This document shows, piece after piece, positions 36,039 to 45,358 of a stretch of DNA of 64,000 nucleotides. A program made the translations under genes and the position numbers. Origin of the DNA: Sporosarcina sp. D27 (GTDB taxonomy: Bacteria > Bacillota > Bacilli > Bacillales_A > Planococcaceae); NCBI RefSeq assembly GCF_000586555.1, contig NZ_AZUC01000014.1:1-64000 (forward strand). Reading direction: 5' to 3'. Every line of letters starts with the position of its first letter. The first letter of the stretch is position 1. The notes beneath the pieces were generated by a model that worked only from the letters and a program-made list of their open reading frames with translations, had not been told where the DNA came from and ran no database searches.

Positions 36039-36839
36039 ATGAGTGAACACCAAACAGCTGTTCAAGAACAGGCAGCTCCCGCTAAAACCGTAATGTTCGA
36101 AATCCAGCGGCAAGATACACCTGAATCTGCGCCGTACATGGAATCTTTCGAAGTCCCATATAAAGCCAACATGAACGTCATTTCTGCTTTGATGGAAATT
36201 CGACGTAACCCAGTGAACGCTAAAGGTGAAAAAACAACACCTATCAACTGGGACATGAACTGTCTGGAAGAAGTTTGTGGAGCATGTTCAATGGTTATCA
36301 ACGGACGTCCACGCCAGTCGTGTACAGCGTTGGTCGATCAATTGACTCAGCCAATTAAATTAGAGCCGATGCGTACATTCCCGGTCGTTCGTGACTTGGT
36401 TGTCGATCGTGAAGGCATGTTCGATTCTCTTAAGAAAATCAAAGCATGGATTCCGATTGATGGTACGTATGATCTTGGAGAAGGACCACGTATGCCTGAG
36501 CGTAAGCGCCAATGGGCATATGAGCTTTCTAAGTGTATGACGTGTGGTGTATGCCTAGAGGCATGCCCAAATGTTAACGATCAAACAAACTTCATGGGAC
36601 CATTTGCGATCTCACAAGTTCGTTTGTTCAATACACATCCAACTGGTGCACAGAACAAGGACGAGCGTTTGTCAGCGTTGATGACAGATGGCGGACTTGG
36701 TGAGTGCGGTAACTCACAGAACTGTGTAGTGGCTTGTCCGAAGGGGATTCCTTTGACAACTTCTATTGCGGCGATGAACCGTGCGACGACTGTACAAATG
36801 TTTAAGAACTTCTTCGGAAGTGACCATATGGTAGACTGA
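36039..36839 (+). CDS. sdhB: Succinate dehydrogenase iron-sulfur subunit
   Basis: 266 residues. The 2Fe-2S ligands are in CLEEVCGACSMVINGRPRQSC. The 4Fe-4S and 3Fe-4S centres use CMTCGVCLEACPN and CGNSQNCVVACPKGIP. It links SdhA to the cytochrome anchor. The short alanine/glutamine-rich N-terminal extension is normal for Bacilli. End of the operon. Confidence 0.97.
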   Translation: MSEHQTAVQEQAAPAKTVMFEIQRQDTPESAPYMESFEVPYKANMNVISALMEIRRNPVNAKGEKTTPINWDMNCLEEVCGACSMVINGRPRQSCTALVDQLTQPIKLEPMRTFPVVRDLVVDREGMFDSLKKIKAWIPIDGTYDLGEGPRMPERKRQWAYELSKCMTCGVCLEACPNVNDQTNFMGPFAISQVRLFNTHPTGAQNKDERLSALMTDGGLGECGNSQNCVVACPKGIPLTTSIAAMNRATTVQMFKNFFGSDHMVD

Positions 36840-36854
36840 TGTTTACTTGAAGAG

Positions 36855-36897
36855 AGTCCGGAAAGTCAGCGAGAGCTGATTTTCTGGGCTTTTTTTG
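36855..36897 (+). terminator. Terminator of sdhCAB
   Basis: A 16-bp stem, AGTCCGGAAAGTCAGC with GCTGATTTTCTGGGCT (some G-U pairs), then seven Ts. Confidence 0.9.
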
Positions 36898-36919
36898 TTG
36901 GAATGAATTCTTGGAGGGT

Positions 36920-37033
36920 GTTGATTTTCGTTTCAGACGGACGCGTTCCGAGGGGCACGGATGGTGAGCAGGTCTCCAGGGTCTCCCCATCGTGCTGATC
37001 CCTACGGAGTCGTCGTCTTTCACTACAATCAAC
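36920..37033 (-). repeat. Dispersed hairpin-like element, opposite orientation
   Basis: Read on the minus strand: GTTGATTGTAGTG, ACGACTCCGTAGGGATCAGC, GAGACCCTGGAGACCTG, CCCCTCGGAACGCGTCCG, AAAATCAAC. About 114 bp, slightly shorter than copies 1 and 2. Confidence 0.8.
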
Positions 37034-37163
37034 GGTTAGTAGTGGAAGACGATGATTCCATTCCAAAAAAGAGTTCAAAGCAGAATTACTACTTATTGTC
37101 TGAGTTGTTTGATATAATGGAGAAATGAATGGTCATTCACTTTATGGACTGGGGGAGAATAGA

Positions 37164-37619
37164 ATGAAGCAGAGTTATATAAAGAATTTTGAGGAGTGGG
37201 AAGAGGGGTTTCGGTTTTCAGCGACGATGCGGGTTCGGTTTTCTGAGACGGATATGTTTGGGCATCTGAATAATACGGTGACGTTTGCATATTTTGAACA
37301 GGCGCGGATTGATTATTTGAAGAGTTTAGGGTTGATGAATGATTGGCTGGATCCGAAGGGAGAACGCATTCCTGTTGTGGCTGATTTGCAATGTGATTAT
37401 ATGAAGCAAGTGTTTTTTGATGAATCGATAGATGTGTATGTAAAAGCAAATTCGATTGGGAAGAGTTCCGTCGATATTCATTATATGGCGAAGAATGTGA
37501 AAGGTGAGGTCGTGTTCACAGGACGAGGTGCAATGGTGCAAATCTCGAAGAAGACGGGCTCGGGTGTCGCTTGGACAGAAGAGGAAAAGGATTTGTTCTA
37601 CGAAAGAACTAGGAATTAA
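37164..37619 (+). CDS. Acyl-CoA thioesterase, 4HBT hot-dog fold (YsmA-like)
   Basis: About 151 residues. MRVRFSETDMFGHLNNTVTF holds the conserved aspartate-glycine-histidine-asparagine active region of the 4-hydroxybenzoyl-CoA thioesterase type, and RIDYLK and DESIDVYVKANSIGKSS follow the fold. ATG at 37164 after GGGGGAG. Position upstream of gerE equals B. subtilis ysmA. The coding strand is visibly richer in G and T at third positions than its neighbours. Substrate unknown. Confidence 0.85.
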   Translation: MKQSYIKNFEEWEEGFRFSATMRVRFSETDMFGHLNNTVTFAYFEQARIDYLKSLGLMNDWLDPKGERIPVVADLQCDYMKQVFFDESIDVYVKANSIGKSSVDIHYMAKNVKGEVVFTGRGAMVQISKKTGSGVAWTEEEKDLFYERTRN

Positions 37620-37623
37620 GCCG

Positions 37624-37652
37624 GCACAGCCTCCCCCTATTTGGAATACTGT
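37624..37652 (+). promoter_or_regulatory. Possible sigma-K promoter of gerE
   Basis: GCAC, 17 bp, AATACTGT resembles the mother-cell consensus (-35 AC, -10 CATAnnnT) with one change. gerE is a sigma-K gene in B. subtilis. Confidence 0.4.
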
Positions 37653-37681
37653 AAAAGGAAACCGAATAGGAGGGGCGCGTC

Positions 37682-37906
37682 TTGATGGAGGAGTTAAACA
37701 ACCGATCTGTTCTCACGGGTAGGGAACGTGAAATTTTCACATTGCTCATAGCCGATCATACAACGAAAGAAATTGCGGGGAAGCTTGGAATCAGTGAAAA
37801 AACTGTCCGCAATCACATTTCAAATACAATTCAAAAGCTTGGCGTTTCTGGTCGAGCACAAGCGATGATAGAATTGCTTAGACTCGGCGAGCTCAGTTTG
37901 AATTAG
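37682..37906 (+). CDS. gerE: Spore coat gene regulator GerE
   Basis: 74 residues, almost entirely a LuxR-type helix-turn-helix (LTGREREIFTLLIADHTTKEIA, then LGISEKTVRNHISNTIQKLGV). It controls late coat genes in the mother cell. TTG at 37682 is 8 bases after AGGAGG and gives the normal GerE length; the next codon is ATG. Followed by its own terminator. Confidence 0.93.
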   Translation: MMEELNNRSVLTGREREIFTLLIADHTTKEIAGKLGISEKTVRNHISNTIQKLGVSGRAQAMIELLRLGELSLN

Positions 37907-37920
37907 TATCAGAATGCTAT

Positions 37921-37955
37921 TAGAAAGGTTGCGGAGAGTTTTGCAACCTTTTTTT
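37921..37955 (+). terminator. Terminator of gerE
   Basis: AGAAAGGTTGC pairs with GCAACCTTTTTTTCT. Confidence 0.85.
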
Positions 37956-38065
37956 CTTTGTCATTCATTCACATTGAAATTTGTAAGGCGGTAAGATCCA
38001 ATAGGGTGTGCTAAACTGAATCTTAAATAATATATTGATGAACACATTTAAAGGAGGAATAGGTG

Positions 38066-38455
38066 ATGAAATCGATTACTAAAAAAAGGACGAAGGCATA
38101 TTTCATTGACTTAGCGATCTCGACTGCCGTGGTAGGTGTGGCTGAGTATTTTCTTCGGAAAAAGGTGAAGAATGAAGCAGTTCATGCTCTTGTGACGCCA
38201 TCCCTTGTCGCGTGTACCCTCGAATGTGCTCAATTACTTAGAAGTGGACAAACTGTCGGCTATAAGAAAATGGGATTGGTTTTGAAAAATGGAGATGGGT
38301 CAGATTTAAGCTCCAATCAGATTATAAAAAGAACGTTCTATCGTGATACTTTCAGTGCCTTGCAGTTCATTGGGAATCGCCAAGAGTTTATAAAAAATGA
38401 TGGGGAAATATTACCACATGATTCCTATGCAAGAACAGTTGTGAAGGAAGTATAA
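38066..38455 (+). CDS. Small RDD-family membrane protein
   Basis: 129 residues. KRTKAYFIDLAISTAVVG and GQTVGYKKMGLVLKNGDG correspond to the two conserved blocks of RDD proteins (R and D in the first helix; GxTxGK in the loop), shortened here to about one and a half membrane segments. ATG at 38066 is 8 bases after AAAGGAGG. Inserted between gerE and ysmB compared with B. subtilis. Function unknown. Confidence 0.65.
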   Translation: MKSITKKRTKAYFIDLAISTAVVGVAEYFLRKKVKNEAVHALVTPSLVACTLECAQLLRSGQTVGYKKMGLVLKNGDGSDLSSNQIIKRTFYRDTFSALQFIGNRQEFIKNDGEILPHDSYARTVVKEV

Positions 38456-38631
38456 TAAGTAGGTGATGAATGAGTGCATTTGGTCTTGTCGCCTCTTTAA
38501 AATGTGACAATCCCGTGGAGTCAATGTTCTTAAAGTGGGGCTTTGGCAAATCCTTCGATTAGTTATTTATTGCATTTTTGAAGATTTAAGAGGAAAATAA
38601 TAAGCAAACTCATGATTTGGAGCTGGTATCA

Positions 38632-39081
38632 TTGACAGAAAAAGTCACAGCGAATCTTGAAGAAATTCATCACATGGAGAAAGATTTGCGTTACATTGCA
38701 GCGATTATTAAGCAACAAGGGCGCCAGATTTTAAGTAATTATACCATTACGCCTCCTCAATTCATCGCACTCCAATGGTTATTTGAGCATGGAGATATGA
38801 CTATTGGGGATTTGTCGAACAAAATGTTTTTAGCATTCAGTACGACAACTGATTTAGTAGATCGCATGGAAAAGAATGAATTGGTGAAACGAGTACGTGA
38901 CGAAAAAGATCGTCGAGTTGTTCGGATCCATTTGTTGGCAGAAGGCGAGCGCGTAATCGAAGAAGTAATCGATAAGCGACGTGACTACTTGCAAGATGTG
39001 GTAAAAGATTTTAACCCAGAAGAATTGTCAACGTTTACAGAACTACTATCAAAACTACACGTGGAAATGAGCACAGAATAA
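38632..39081 (+). CDS. MarR-family transcriptional regulator (YsmB-like)
   Basis: About 149 residues from a TTG that follows GGAG by 9 bases. Winged helix with TITPPQFIALQWLFEHGDMT, FSTTTDLVDRME and the wing VRDEKDRRVVRIHL. Position before murI equals ysmB. The stop codon TAA lies one base before the murI ATG, so translation is probably coupled. Target genes unknown. Confidence 0.88.
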   Translation: MTEKVTANLEEIHHMEKDLRYIAAIIKQQGRQILSNYTITPPQFIALQWLFEHGDMTIGDLSNKMFLAFSTTTDLVDRMEKNELVKRVRDEKDRRVVRIHLLAEGERVIEEVIDKRRDYLQDVVKDFNPEELSTFTELLSKLHVEMSTE

Positions 39082-39082
39082 C

Positions 39083-39889
39083 ATGAAAGAATTCTCAGAT
39101 TTACCAATCGGCATTATCGACTCAGGAGTGGGCGGCCTTACAGTGATGGACGAGCTCCTGAATCGGATGCCGAACGAACAATTTCTATACATAGGAGATG
39201 ACGCCCGCTGCCCTTACGGCAACCGGTCTCCACAAGAAGTCGTCAAGTTCACTCAAGAATTAATCAGTGCCCTCAACGAATTTGGCGTCAAAATGGTGGT
39301 CATCGCATGTAACACTGCGACCGCATTTGCGTTGGAACACGTACAACCTATGTTCGACTTTCCAATTATCGGTGTAATTGAACCAGGCGCACGGACAGCG
39401 GTTAAAAAATCCGTGACAAAACAGATTGTTGTTCTCGGGACAAGTGGGACTGTGAAAAGCCAGGCATATGACCATGCGATTTTAGCATTGTCACCGGATG
39501 CTTGCGTTCATGGGCTCGCGTGTCCTGAATTTGTTCCAATTGTGGAACGGGGCGTATATAAATTGGCAGAGGCGGATCTAGTCGTCGAGAAGACGCTTGC
39601 GCCACTATCTTCCGAGACATTCGATGCTGTGATTTTAGGATGTACACACTTTCCTTTGTTGTCGCATTTCATACGAAAGCACTTACCTGCAGGGACAGAG
39701 CTCATTACTTCGGGGTCTGCGACAGCCGATACGGCAATTCGTATTTTGGATGAATTACAGCTTCACCGAGAAGCGTCGACGGAACGACTTTCTACGTTCT
39801 ATACGACGGGAAACCCAGCTCATTTTGAACTAATCGTAAAAGATTGGTTACATATAGCGGATCCAGTTGTGGAAAAGCTAGTTCTATAA
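39083..39889 (+). CDS. murI: Glutamate racemase
   Basis: 268 residues. Supplies D-glutamate for peptidoglycan. The two catalytic cysteines are in VVIACNTATAFAL and AVILGCTHFPLL, and the N-terminus has IGIIDSGVGGLTVMDELL. The ribosome site is weak, and the start almost overlaps the stop of the marR gene. Corresponds to racE of B. subtilis. A gerM gene, found next in B. subtilis, is absent here. Confidence 0.96.
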   Translation: MKEFSDLPIGIIDSGVGGLTVMDELLNRMPNEQFLYIGDDARCPYGNRSPQEVVKFTQELISALNEFGVKMVVIACNTATAFALEHVQPMFDFPIIGVIEPGARTAVKKSVTKQIVVLGTSGTVKSQAYDHAILALSPDACVHGLACPEFVPIVERGVYKLAEADLVVEKTLAPLSSETFDAVILGCTHFPLLSHFIRKHLPAGTELITSGSATADTAIRILDELQLHREASTERLSTFYTTGNPAHFELIVKDWLHIADPVVEKLVL

Positions 39890-39913
39890 AATGTAGTAGA
39901 TTTCAAATTCACT

Positions 39914-39943
39914 AACCCGGCGTACTGATTGCCGGGTTTTTGC
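39914..39943 (+). terminator. Terminator of the marR-murI unit
   Basis: AACCCGGC pairs with GCCGGGTT, followed by TTTTG. Confidence 0.85.
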
Positions 39944-40000
39944 GTGGGTTTGAATGGTTATGATAAGATGGATGGATGAAAAGAAAGAGGGAATATATGA

Positions 40001-40759
40001 ATGAGACATGATAGACGAGCAGTTAACGCACTACGAAATGTGCAGATTGAAAAAGATTATTTACTTCATCCCGAGGGATCAGTTCTGATCACAGTAGGTA
40101 ATACAAAGGTTATTTGCAACGCATCTGTTGAAGACAGGGTACCCCCATTTTTACGTGGTAGCGGAAAAGGATGGGTTACTGCAGAATATTCAATGCTTCC
40201 ACGAGCAACGGGGCAACGGACACAACGTGAAGCAACGAAGGGGAAAATTGGTGGACGTACGATGGAAATCCAACGTTTGATCGGCAGAGCGCTACGTGCA
40301 GTAATTGACCTAGAAGCACTTGGTGAGCGGACGATTTGGATTGACTGTGACGTCATCCAAGCTGACGGCGGAACACGTACTGCATCGATTACAGGCGCGT
40401 TTGTTGCGATGGCGCTAGCGACTGCAGGGATAGCCGAGCAAAAGAAATTATCCAAATTCCCGATTAACCAATACCTAGCTGCGACGAGTGTCGGGAAATC
40501 AGAACAAGACGAACTTATCCTCGACTTGGATTACATCGAAGATTCATCAGCAGCAGTTGACATGAACGTCGTCATGACGAGCAAAGGTGAGTTTGTTGAG
40601 TTACAAGGTACAGGAGAAGAGTCTACTTTTACACGTAAAGAGATGAACGGATTACTAGACCTTGCTGAAAACGGCATCCAACAATTGATCGACCTACAAA
40701 AACAAGCACTCGGGCCGATTTGTGAAATGATCGAATCTAAAGAGGAGGCTGCACAATGA
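40001..40759 (+). CDS. rph: Ribonuclease PH
   Basis: 252-residue phosphorolytic 3' exoribonuclease that trims tRNA precursors. It has the [20 protein letters not shown] block, [30 protein letters not shown] and the [18 protein letters not shown] region. It overlaps rdgB by ATGA, indicating an rph-rdgB-ysnB operon. Confidence 0.96.
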   Translation: MRHDRRAVNALRNVQIEKDYLLHPEGSVLITVGNTKVICNASVEDRVPPFLRGSGKGWVTAEYSMLPRATGQRTQREATKGKIGGRTMEIQRLIGRALRAVIDLEALGERTIWIDCDVIQADGGTRTASITGAFVAMALATAGIAEQKKLSKFPINQYLAATSVGKSEQDELILDLDYIEDSSAAVDMNVVMTSKGEFVELQGTGEESTFTRKEMNGLLDLAENGIQQLIDLQKQALGPICEMIESKEEAAQ

Positions 40760-41370
40760 AACAAATTTTAGTCGCAACGAACAATAAAGGAAAAGTGAGA
40801 GACTTTGAAGAGCTGTTCAAACCTCATGGTATCGAAGTGATTTCTCTGAAAGATTTGGATGAGCCGATCGATGTCGAAGAAACAGGAACGACTTTCGAAG
40901 AGAATGCGATCCTGAAAGCAGAGGAAACTGCAAAGATTCTAGGTAATTGGGTCATTTCTGATGACAGTGGTCTTGAGATTGACGCTTTAAACGGCGAACC
41001 AGGGGTCTACTCGGCCAGATACGCAGGGGAACCGAAAGACGATGAGGCCAATATCGATAAAGCGTTAAGCGGCCTTAAAGACGTTCCTGAAGGCTCAAGA
41101 GGCGCACGCTTCCGTTGCGTGTTAGCCATTGCAGGACCGGGAATCGATACAAAAACGTTTTCTGGAAGTTGTGATGGTTCAATTCTATTTGAACGTCATG
41201 GGGAGAATGGCTTCGGGTACGATCCAATATTCTACGTACCTTCAGAAGGAAAAGCGATGGCGGAGTTGACGCCATCTGAAAAAGCAGCGATTTCTCACCG
41301 TGGTGTAGCGATGCGTAAATTCGAAAAAGAACTTCCGAATCTGATTGGCGAGGCGGGGATGAACGCATGA
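40756..41370 (+). CDS. rdgB: XTP/dITP diphosphatase
   Basis: 204-residue house-cleaning enzyme that hydrolyses non-canonical purine triphosphates. Motifs are [41 protein letters not shown], the [11 protein letters not shown] loop and [10 protein letters not shown]. Start and stop overlap neighbours by 4 bp on both sides. Confidence 0.95.
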   Translation: MKQILVATNNKGKVRDFEELFKPHGIEVISLKDLDEPIDVEETGTTFEENAILKAEETAKILGNWVISDDSGLEIDALNGEPGVYSARYAGEPKDDEANIDKALSGLKDVPEGSRGARFRCVLAIAGPGIDTKTFSGSCDGSILFERHGENGFGYDPIFYVPSEGKAMAELTPSEKAAISHRGVAMRKFEKELPNLIGEAGMNA

Positions 41371-41870
41371 AACTGATCGTAATGAGCGATTCTCACAGTG
41401 ATTTGAAAACGATTAAAGCAATCCGCAGCCGGGAAACCGATGCAGATGCATTTTTTCACTGTGGGGATAGTGAATTGGCGGTAAATGCGGACATCTTACA
41501 AGGCATGGAAATCGTTCAAGGCAACTGCGACTGGAATGCCGCGTTTCCTGAATCAGTGGTTGCCGAAGTGGGCACAAAAAAAATCTTGATGGTCCACGGT
41601 CACCAACATGGCGTGAAACAATCGCTCATGCAGCTCAAATACGCTGCAGAGCAAGTAAACGCCAACATCGTCCTGTTTGGACACTCGCACCTATATGGAG
41701 CGGAATTGCAAGATGGTGTACTCTACGTGAATCCAGGGAGTACGTTACTTCCTAGAGGTGGACGAGTGGCAACGTATGCAGTCATCGAACAAGAGGATTC
41801 GCTCAAGGTGACTTTCCGCAGTCCAGACACTGGAGAAGCGGTAGAAAAAGTTATTTTCACAACAAATTAA
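41367..41870 (+). CDS. Calcineurin-like phosphodiesterase, YsnB/MJ0936 type
   Basis: 167 residues. Metal-binding motifs are MSDSHSD, HCGDSE, QGNCDW, VHGHQHG and FGHSHLYG, in the usual order for YfcE/MJ0936 phosphodiesterases. The natural substrate is unknown. Last gene of the operon, 70 bp before tRNA-Arg. Confidence 0.93.
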   Translation: MKLIVMSDSHSDLKTIKAIRSRETDADAFFHCGDSELAVNADILQGMEIVQGNCDWNAAFPESVVAEVGTKKILMVHGHQHGVKQSLMQLKYAAEQVNANIVLFGHSHLYGAELQDGVLYVNPGSTLLPRGGRVATYAVIEQEDSLKVTFRSPDTGEAVEKVIFTTN

Positions 41871-41877
41871 AAACCTA

Positions 41878-41906
41878 TTGACTTCTATTCATTCTTTGCA
41901 TATAAT
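41878..41906 (+). promoter_or_regulatory. Promoter of tRNA-Arg
   Basis: TTGACT, 17 bp, TATAAT, with the tRNA starting 40 bp later. Confidence 0.8.
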
Positions 41907-41946
41907 AAAACCTGTCGTTCAAATCATTTATGATTTTGACGCAGTT

Positions 41947-42020
<74 letters not shown>

Positions 42021-42059
42021 TTTTTATAGTAAAATTGGTTCTTTTAGAATCGTATTGGA

Positions 42060-42102
42060 AACGTTTGAACCCTTGTTGCAACAAGGGTTCAGGCGTTTTT
42101 TC
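42060..42102 (+). terminator. Terminator downstream of tRNA-Arg
   Basis: TGAACCCTTGTTG and CAACAAGGGTTCA form a perfect 26-bp palindrome (42066-42091), followed by GGCGTTTTTT. Confidence 0.85.
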
Positions 42103-42147
42103 TTTATATCGAGAATACGACTGAATAAGTTAGAAAACGATTCGTCG

Positions 42148-42164
42148 GTATACAAAATGTATAC
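42148..42164. repeat. GTATACA inverted repeat beside the attachment site
   Basis: GTATACA-AAA-TGTATAC, between the tRNA and the integrase stop. Related GTATACA words occur beside the tRNA-like scar at 49063-49080 and near 60268, suggesting a shared integrase-arm or excision-control site. Confidence 0.5.
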
Positions 42165-42174
42165 AAGGTAAACA

Positions 42175-42864
42175 TCAACTAGCATAGATTTTCACCTGAA
42201 TTGCTTCATTTCGTTCTCCCATTACTTTTAGAACGTGAGCATAGTAATCCAAAGTAGTTTGGATATCAGCATGTCCTAATCGTTTGGATACTGAATGGAT
42301 GTTAGCACCTTTATACAGAAGTACACTGGCATGTGTATTCCTAAGTCCGTGCATGGTGATTGAATCTATTTTCAGATTTTTAAGAATGGTTCTAAATACA
42401 TCATTCGCACCTTTGTTCGTGACTGTCTTGATTAGAGTTGGACGGTAAAAGATTAACCCATGTGGATGATGCCTGGATTCTTCAACCAGGCCAGCAAATT
42501 GCTCCATAACTTTGAGATCAATTGATAATGTCCTTTCTGACTGCGCATTCTTCAATGGTCCGAAGCCTGAACCGCCTTGATAATACCAACTGCGCGTAAT
42601 CGACAATGTATTCTCTTTGAGATTAAAACTATCTGTTGTTAATCCGACAAGTTCTCCGTAACGTGCTCCAGTTACCAGTCCTAAGAGGATTAGATGGAAA
42701 GTCGTTGTATTGCTACTTAATTTGTTAAATAGTGCGTTGTACAGCTTCATGCTGTCGTCATAACCTAAATGCTTGTCCTCAGACTTCTTTGCTGCGTTTG
42801 TAGCATGGATTTCAGCCTTCCTCGCAAAGTCGTTAGAGATATATCCATTTAAAAGTACGTGCAA
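42175..42864 (-). pseudogene. Tyrosine integrase, N-terminus deleted
   Basis: Only the catalytic domain remains. The active-site residues are readable: R in TGARYGEL, K in LKNAQSERTL, the H-x-x-R motif in HGLRNTHAS, H in LGHADIQTTL, and the nucleophile Y in DYYAHVL. The arm-binding domain and most of the core-binding domain, about 150 residues, are missing. The apparent TTG start at 42864 sits at a junction with a phage holin gene read the other way and has no ribosome site. It probably came from a prophage inserted in tRNA-Arg. Confidence 0.85.
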
Positions 42865-43103
42865 TGAATAAACTCTTCTGGCTGGCCATAGTGCCGGCTT
42901 TTCTATTGGTAATGCAGATTGTAACGGGATGGTTTGGCTATGACTTTGCAGCGGATGTGGTTGGCGAGGAGGCTACTGGATTTATTAATGCAGTGTTTGC
43001 CCTACTGGCTATACTCGGGGTCGTCGTGGACCCAACAACCGATGGTGTGGAAGATAGCAAACAAGCAATGAGGTATCACAAACCTAAGAAGGAGGAAAAA
43101 TAA
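42864..43103 (+). CDS. Phage holin, phi-LC3 type, 5' end lost
   Basis: 79 residues with two membrane helices and the C-terminal family signature GVVVDPTTDGVEDSKQAM. The usual start (INWKVR-like) is absent as a proper start: the frame continues upstream only as far as a KVR-like stretch, then runs into the integrase sequence. The ATG has no ribosome site. Probably non-functional, marking the right side of the deletion junction. The amidase pseudogene follows at once, as in phage lysis cassettes. Confidence 0.75.
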   Translation: MNKLFWLAIVPAFLLVMQIVTGWFGYDFAADVVGEEATGFINAVFALLAILGVVVDPTTDGVEDSKQAMRYHKPKKEEK

Positions 43104-43105
43104 TT

Positions 43106-43848
43106 ATGGCTAAAATTTTTATTGATGAGGGACATGGAGCACATGATCCAGGTGCACTAGGTAAACTCTCAAAGGAAAAGGACAATGTATTGAAAGTCGG
43201 CTTGCGATTATAAACGTTGCTTGAAAGCGCGGGACACACAGTAAAAATGTCGCGCTCAACAGATGTTTTTATTCCTCTGTCCACACGTGCTCAGATGGCA
43301 AACAACTGGGGTGCTGATTACTTTGTAAGTCTGCATAACAACTCAGCTACCGATTATAGTGCAATAGGATTTGAAACGTTTATCTTTAACGGTAGCGTGA
43401 GTGCTGAGCCTTTTAAATTACAGGAAGCCATCCACAAGGCGATTGCAAGCAACATCGGCATCCGTGACCGTGGACAAAAACGCGGCAACTTAGCAGTACT
43501 CAGAGAATCAGCTATGCCGGCAGTGTTGATCGAGTATGCGTTTATTTCCAATGCGGGAGACGAAAGCATTCTAATCAACAAAGTGGAGCAACTGGCACAG
43601 TGGACAGTAGAGGGGATTGTTTCCTATGCAGGCGGCTCACTAAAACCCACACCACAACCACCAAAGGAGAAGGAAGATGAAATGGCTCAATTACTGCCTG
43701 ACACACAAAAAAAGGACATGAAAAACCTATTACAACGCGCATATGATGAAAAGGTGTTTAGTGATAATCACACATCTAAAAAGACGATACAATGACACAT
43801 GGGCAAGCAACAGACTTGTTGATTAGTTTTGTAGCGCGTAAAAAATAA
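43106..43848 (+). pseudogene. N-acetylmuramoyl-L-alanine amidase (Amidase_3), nonsense mutation and frameshift
   Basis: The frame opens MAKIFIDEGHGAHDPGALGK and stops at TAA (43211-43213), then continues in the same frame with LLESAGHTVKMSRSTDVF, SLHNNSAT and VLIEYAFISN, so a single codon has become a stop. Near the end the frame is lost around 43780: the expected tail HGQATDLLISFVARK is readable in the +2 frame up to 43848. Two separate lesions show long decay. Confidence 0.88.
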
Positions 43849-43861
43849 ATGATTATAAGCC

Positions 43862-43898
43862 CCATCCTTAATTGGATGGGAATTTTTAATTCTCATGG
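43862..43898 (+). terminator. Hairpin after the amidase
   Basis: CCCATCC-TTAATT-GGATGGG, followed by AATTTTT. The first of a set of look-alike hairpins in 43.8-47.7 kb. Confidence 0.65.
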
Positions 43899-43969
43899 AG
43901 ATTGAGGGAATTTTCGAACTTATAATGAATATCTTTAAGTAATATTTAAAAAAGGTTGGGGGAATTAAA

Positions 43970-44689
43970 ATGATTTACGTAAAACTGCTAGGATTTGGGC
44001 TGGGATTGACAATTATTATTAGTGTCTTTTCTGCACTAGGTGTAATTTTTCAAGTTGATGACAATGGAATGATTATCTTTCAAATCTTTGCGTTTTTGAT
44101 TGCTGCAGTTATTTTAACTTTATACATGAAGAAGAAAGATCCAACATTGAAACAGTTTGGCTTTGAAATAAAGAGAGTTAATAAAACTTTCTTTATATTT
44201 ATCGGATTAATCGTTATGATACAGCCACTTGTATTAGGGATTGACTTTTCGCTATCATTTTCAACATTATTTCTAATTCTATTTCAAATGATTCTGGTTG
44301 GCTATACAGAAGAAACATTGTTTCGTGGCGTATTCCTTTATCATTTGCAAAATAAAAGCCCAAAGTCTTTTCTCTTATTTTCAAGTATCGTTTTTGGTCT
44401 CCTGCATGTTGCTAGTGGACTAAATCCAAGCGAATCTTTCATTTTTGTTATCCTACAAATTGTCAATGCTTTATTGTTTGGTCTAGTTATTGCTTTTTTG
44501 TTTTACTACACTCGAACAATTTATTTGGTAATAGCATTTCATACTTTGTTCAATATTTTTGCATCTATTGTTCGGGAAAGCTCTTTTGAAAAAAGTCTGT
44601 TAGCTGTCATCCTACTTGTAGTTACATATATTATTGCACTCATATATTTCAACTACTCAAGTAAACGAGCAAGTAAAATAGTGGTATGA
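43970..44689 (+). CDS. CPBP-family intramembrane metalloprotease
   Basis: 239 residues with about seven hydrophobic segments. The three CAAX-protease/bacteriocin-processing motifs are present: EETLFRG, FGLLHVASG and FHTLFN. Such proteins process prenylated or bacteriocin-like peptides or give self-immunity; no peptide partner is visible nearby. GGTTGGGGG precedes the ATG. AT-rich like the rest of this accessory segment. Confidence 0.85.
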   Translation: MIYVKLLGFGLGLTIIISVFSALGVIFQVDDNGMIIFQIFAFLIAAVILTLYMKKKDPTLKQFGFEIKRVNKTFFIFIGLIVMIQPLVLGIDFSLSFSTLFLILFQMILVGYTEETLFRGVFLYHLQNKSPKSFLLFSSIVFGLLHVASGLNPSESFIFVILQIVNALLFGLVIAFLFYYTRTIYLVIAFHTLFNIFASIVRESSFEKSLLAVILLVVTYIIALIYFNYSSKRASKIVV

Positions 44690-44834
44690 TAACATCATCT
44701 GTCCATGACGAGTTCTGATATATGACATTATCCTTTACAATTCTAAACTCAACAGTTAAGGTGTTCAAAATCCTTAAACAAAAACATACCAGACATGAGA
44801 CCCTATCTATCGAAAGAAGTTACTACAAGGAGAG

Positions 44835-44999
44835 TTGTTTCATTCGGATGCAATCGGATTGATGCATGTGGCGATTGATCGTGGGCGTTTAGTTGTGAAA
44901 GAAGAGCAAGTGATTTGACGATGGTGGCAACCCATGATAGATTATGAAAGCAGATTTGCAACTGTAGACCTCTTTAACACTAAAAAAGAGAACGCATAA
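44835..44999 (+). pseudogene. Unrecognised gene fragment with one in-frame stop
   Basis: A TTG after AAGGAGAG opens LFHSDAIGLMHVAIDRGRLV, stops at TGA (44916-44918), and continues in the same frame with WWQPMIDYESRFATVDLFNT to a TAA at 44997. The continuity suggests a decayed small gene. Family not recognised. The interval 44690-44834 holds nothing else I can identify. Confidence 0.35.
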
Positions 45000-45030
45000 A
45001 GTCCTGTCCTAAATTGGATAGGACTTTTTT
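45000..45030 (+). terminator. Hairpin terminator
   Basis: GTCCTGTCC-TAAATT-GGATAGGAC, followed by TTTTTTG. Same design as those at 43862, 45919 and 47620. Confidence 0.75.
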
Positions 45031-45358
45031 GATTTATCGGGTTAAAGTAATGGTAAATACTGCTTATTTAAGGCGTAAATTGTAGACAAAATGGCGATAT
45101 ATTGGTAGTGTTAAGGAGATTCATCAGATTTTTCTTGTACATTCCAACCCTATCCTTATTTAGATGGGGTCTTCTTAATGAACAATAATTGAAAGGCGAA
45201 TAACCAGAGTTCAACTGACTGATTTGACGGAAAAAACAGTAAATGTTAAAGTTATACAGATGTCAGGTTTAACTCTTTGTCCATAATAACCTTTAGTCTT
45301 CCAGTGACTAAAGAACAAAAAGCGACCTAACCATTATTGGACGGGTCGCTTTTTTAAT
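45031..45358. other. Gene-free stretch with two hairpins
   Basis: No gene seen. There is a hairpin-like sequence at 45148-45176 (CCCTATCCTTATTTAGATGGGG, then TCTTCTT) and a strong bidirectional hairpin at 45320-45357 (AAAAAGCGACC...GGGTCGCTTTTTT), which also ends the minus-strand small-gene group to its right. Probably decayed remains of small accessory genes. Confidence 0.6.

Noticed and set aside
37093..37449. 118-codon minus-strand frame opposite the thioesterase gene
   Set aside because: The unusual third-position composition of the thioesterase gene leaves the opposite strand open; the product is low-complexity.
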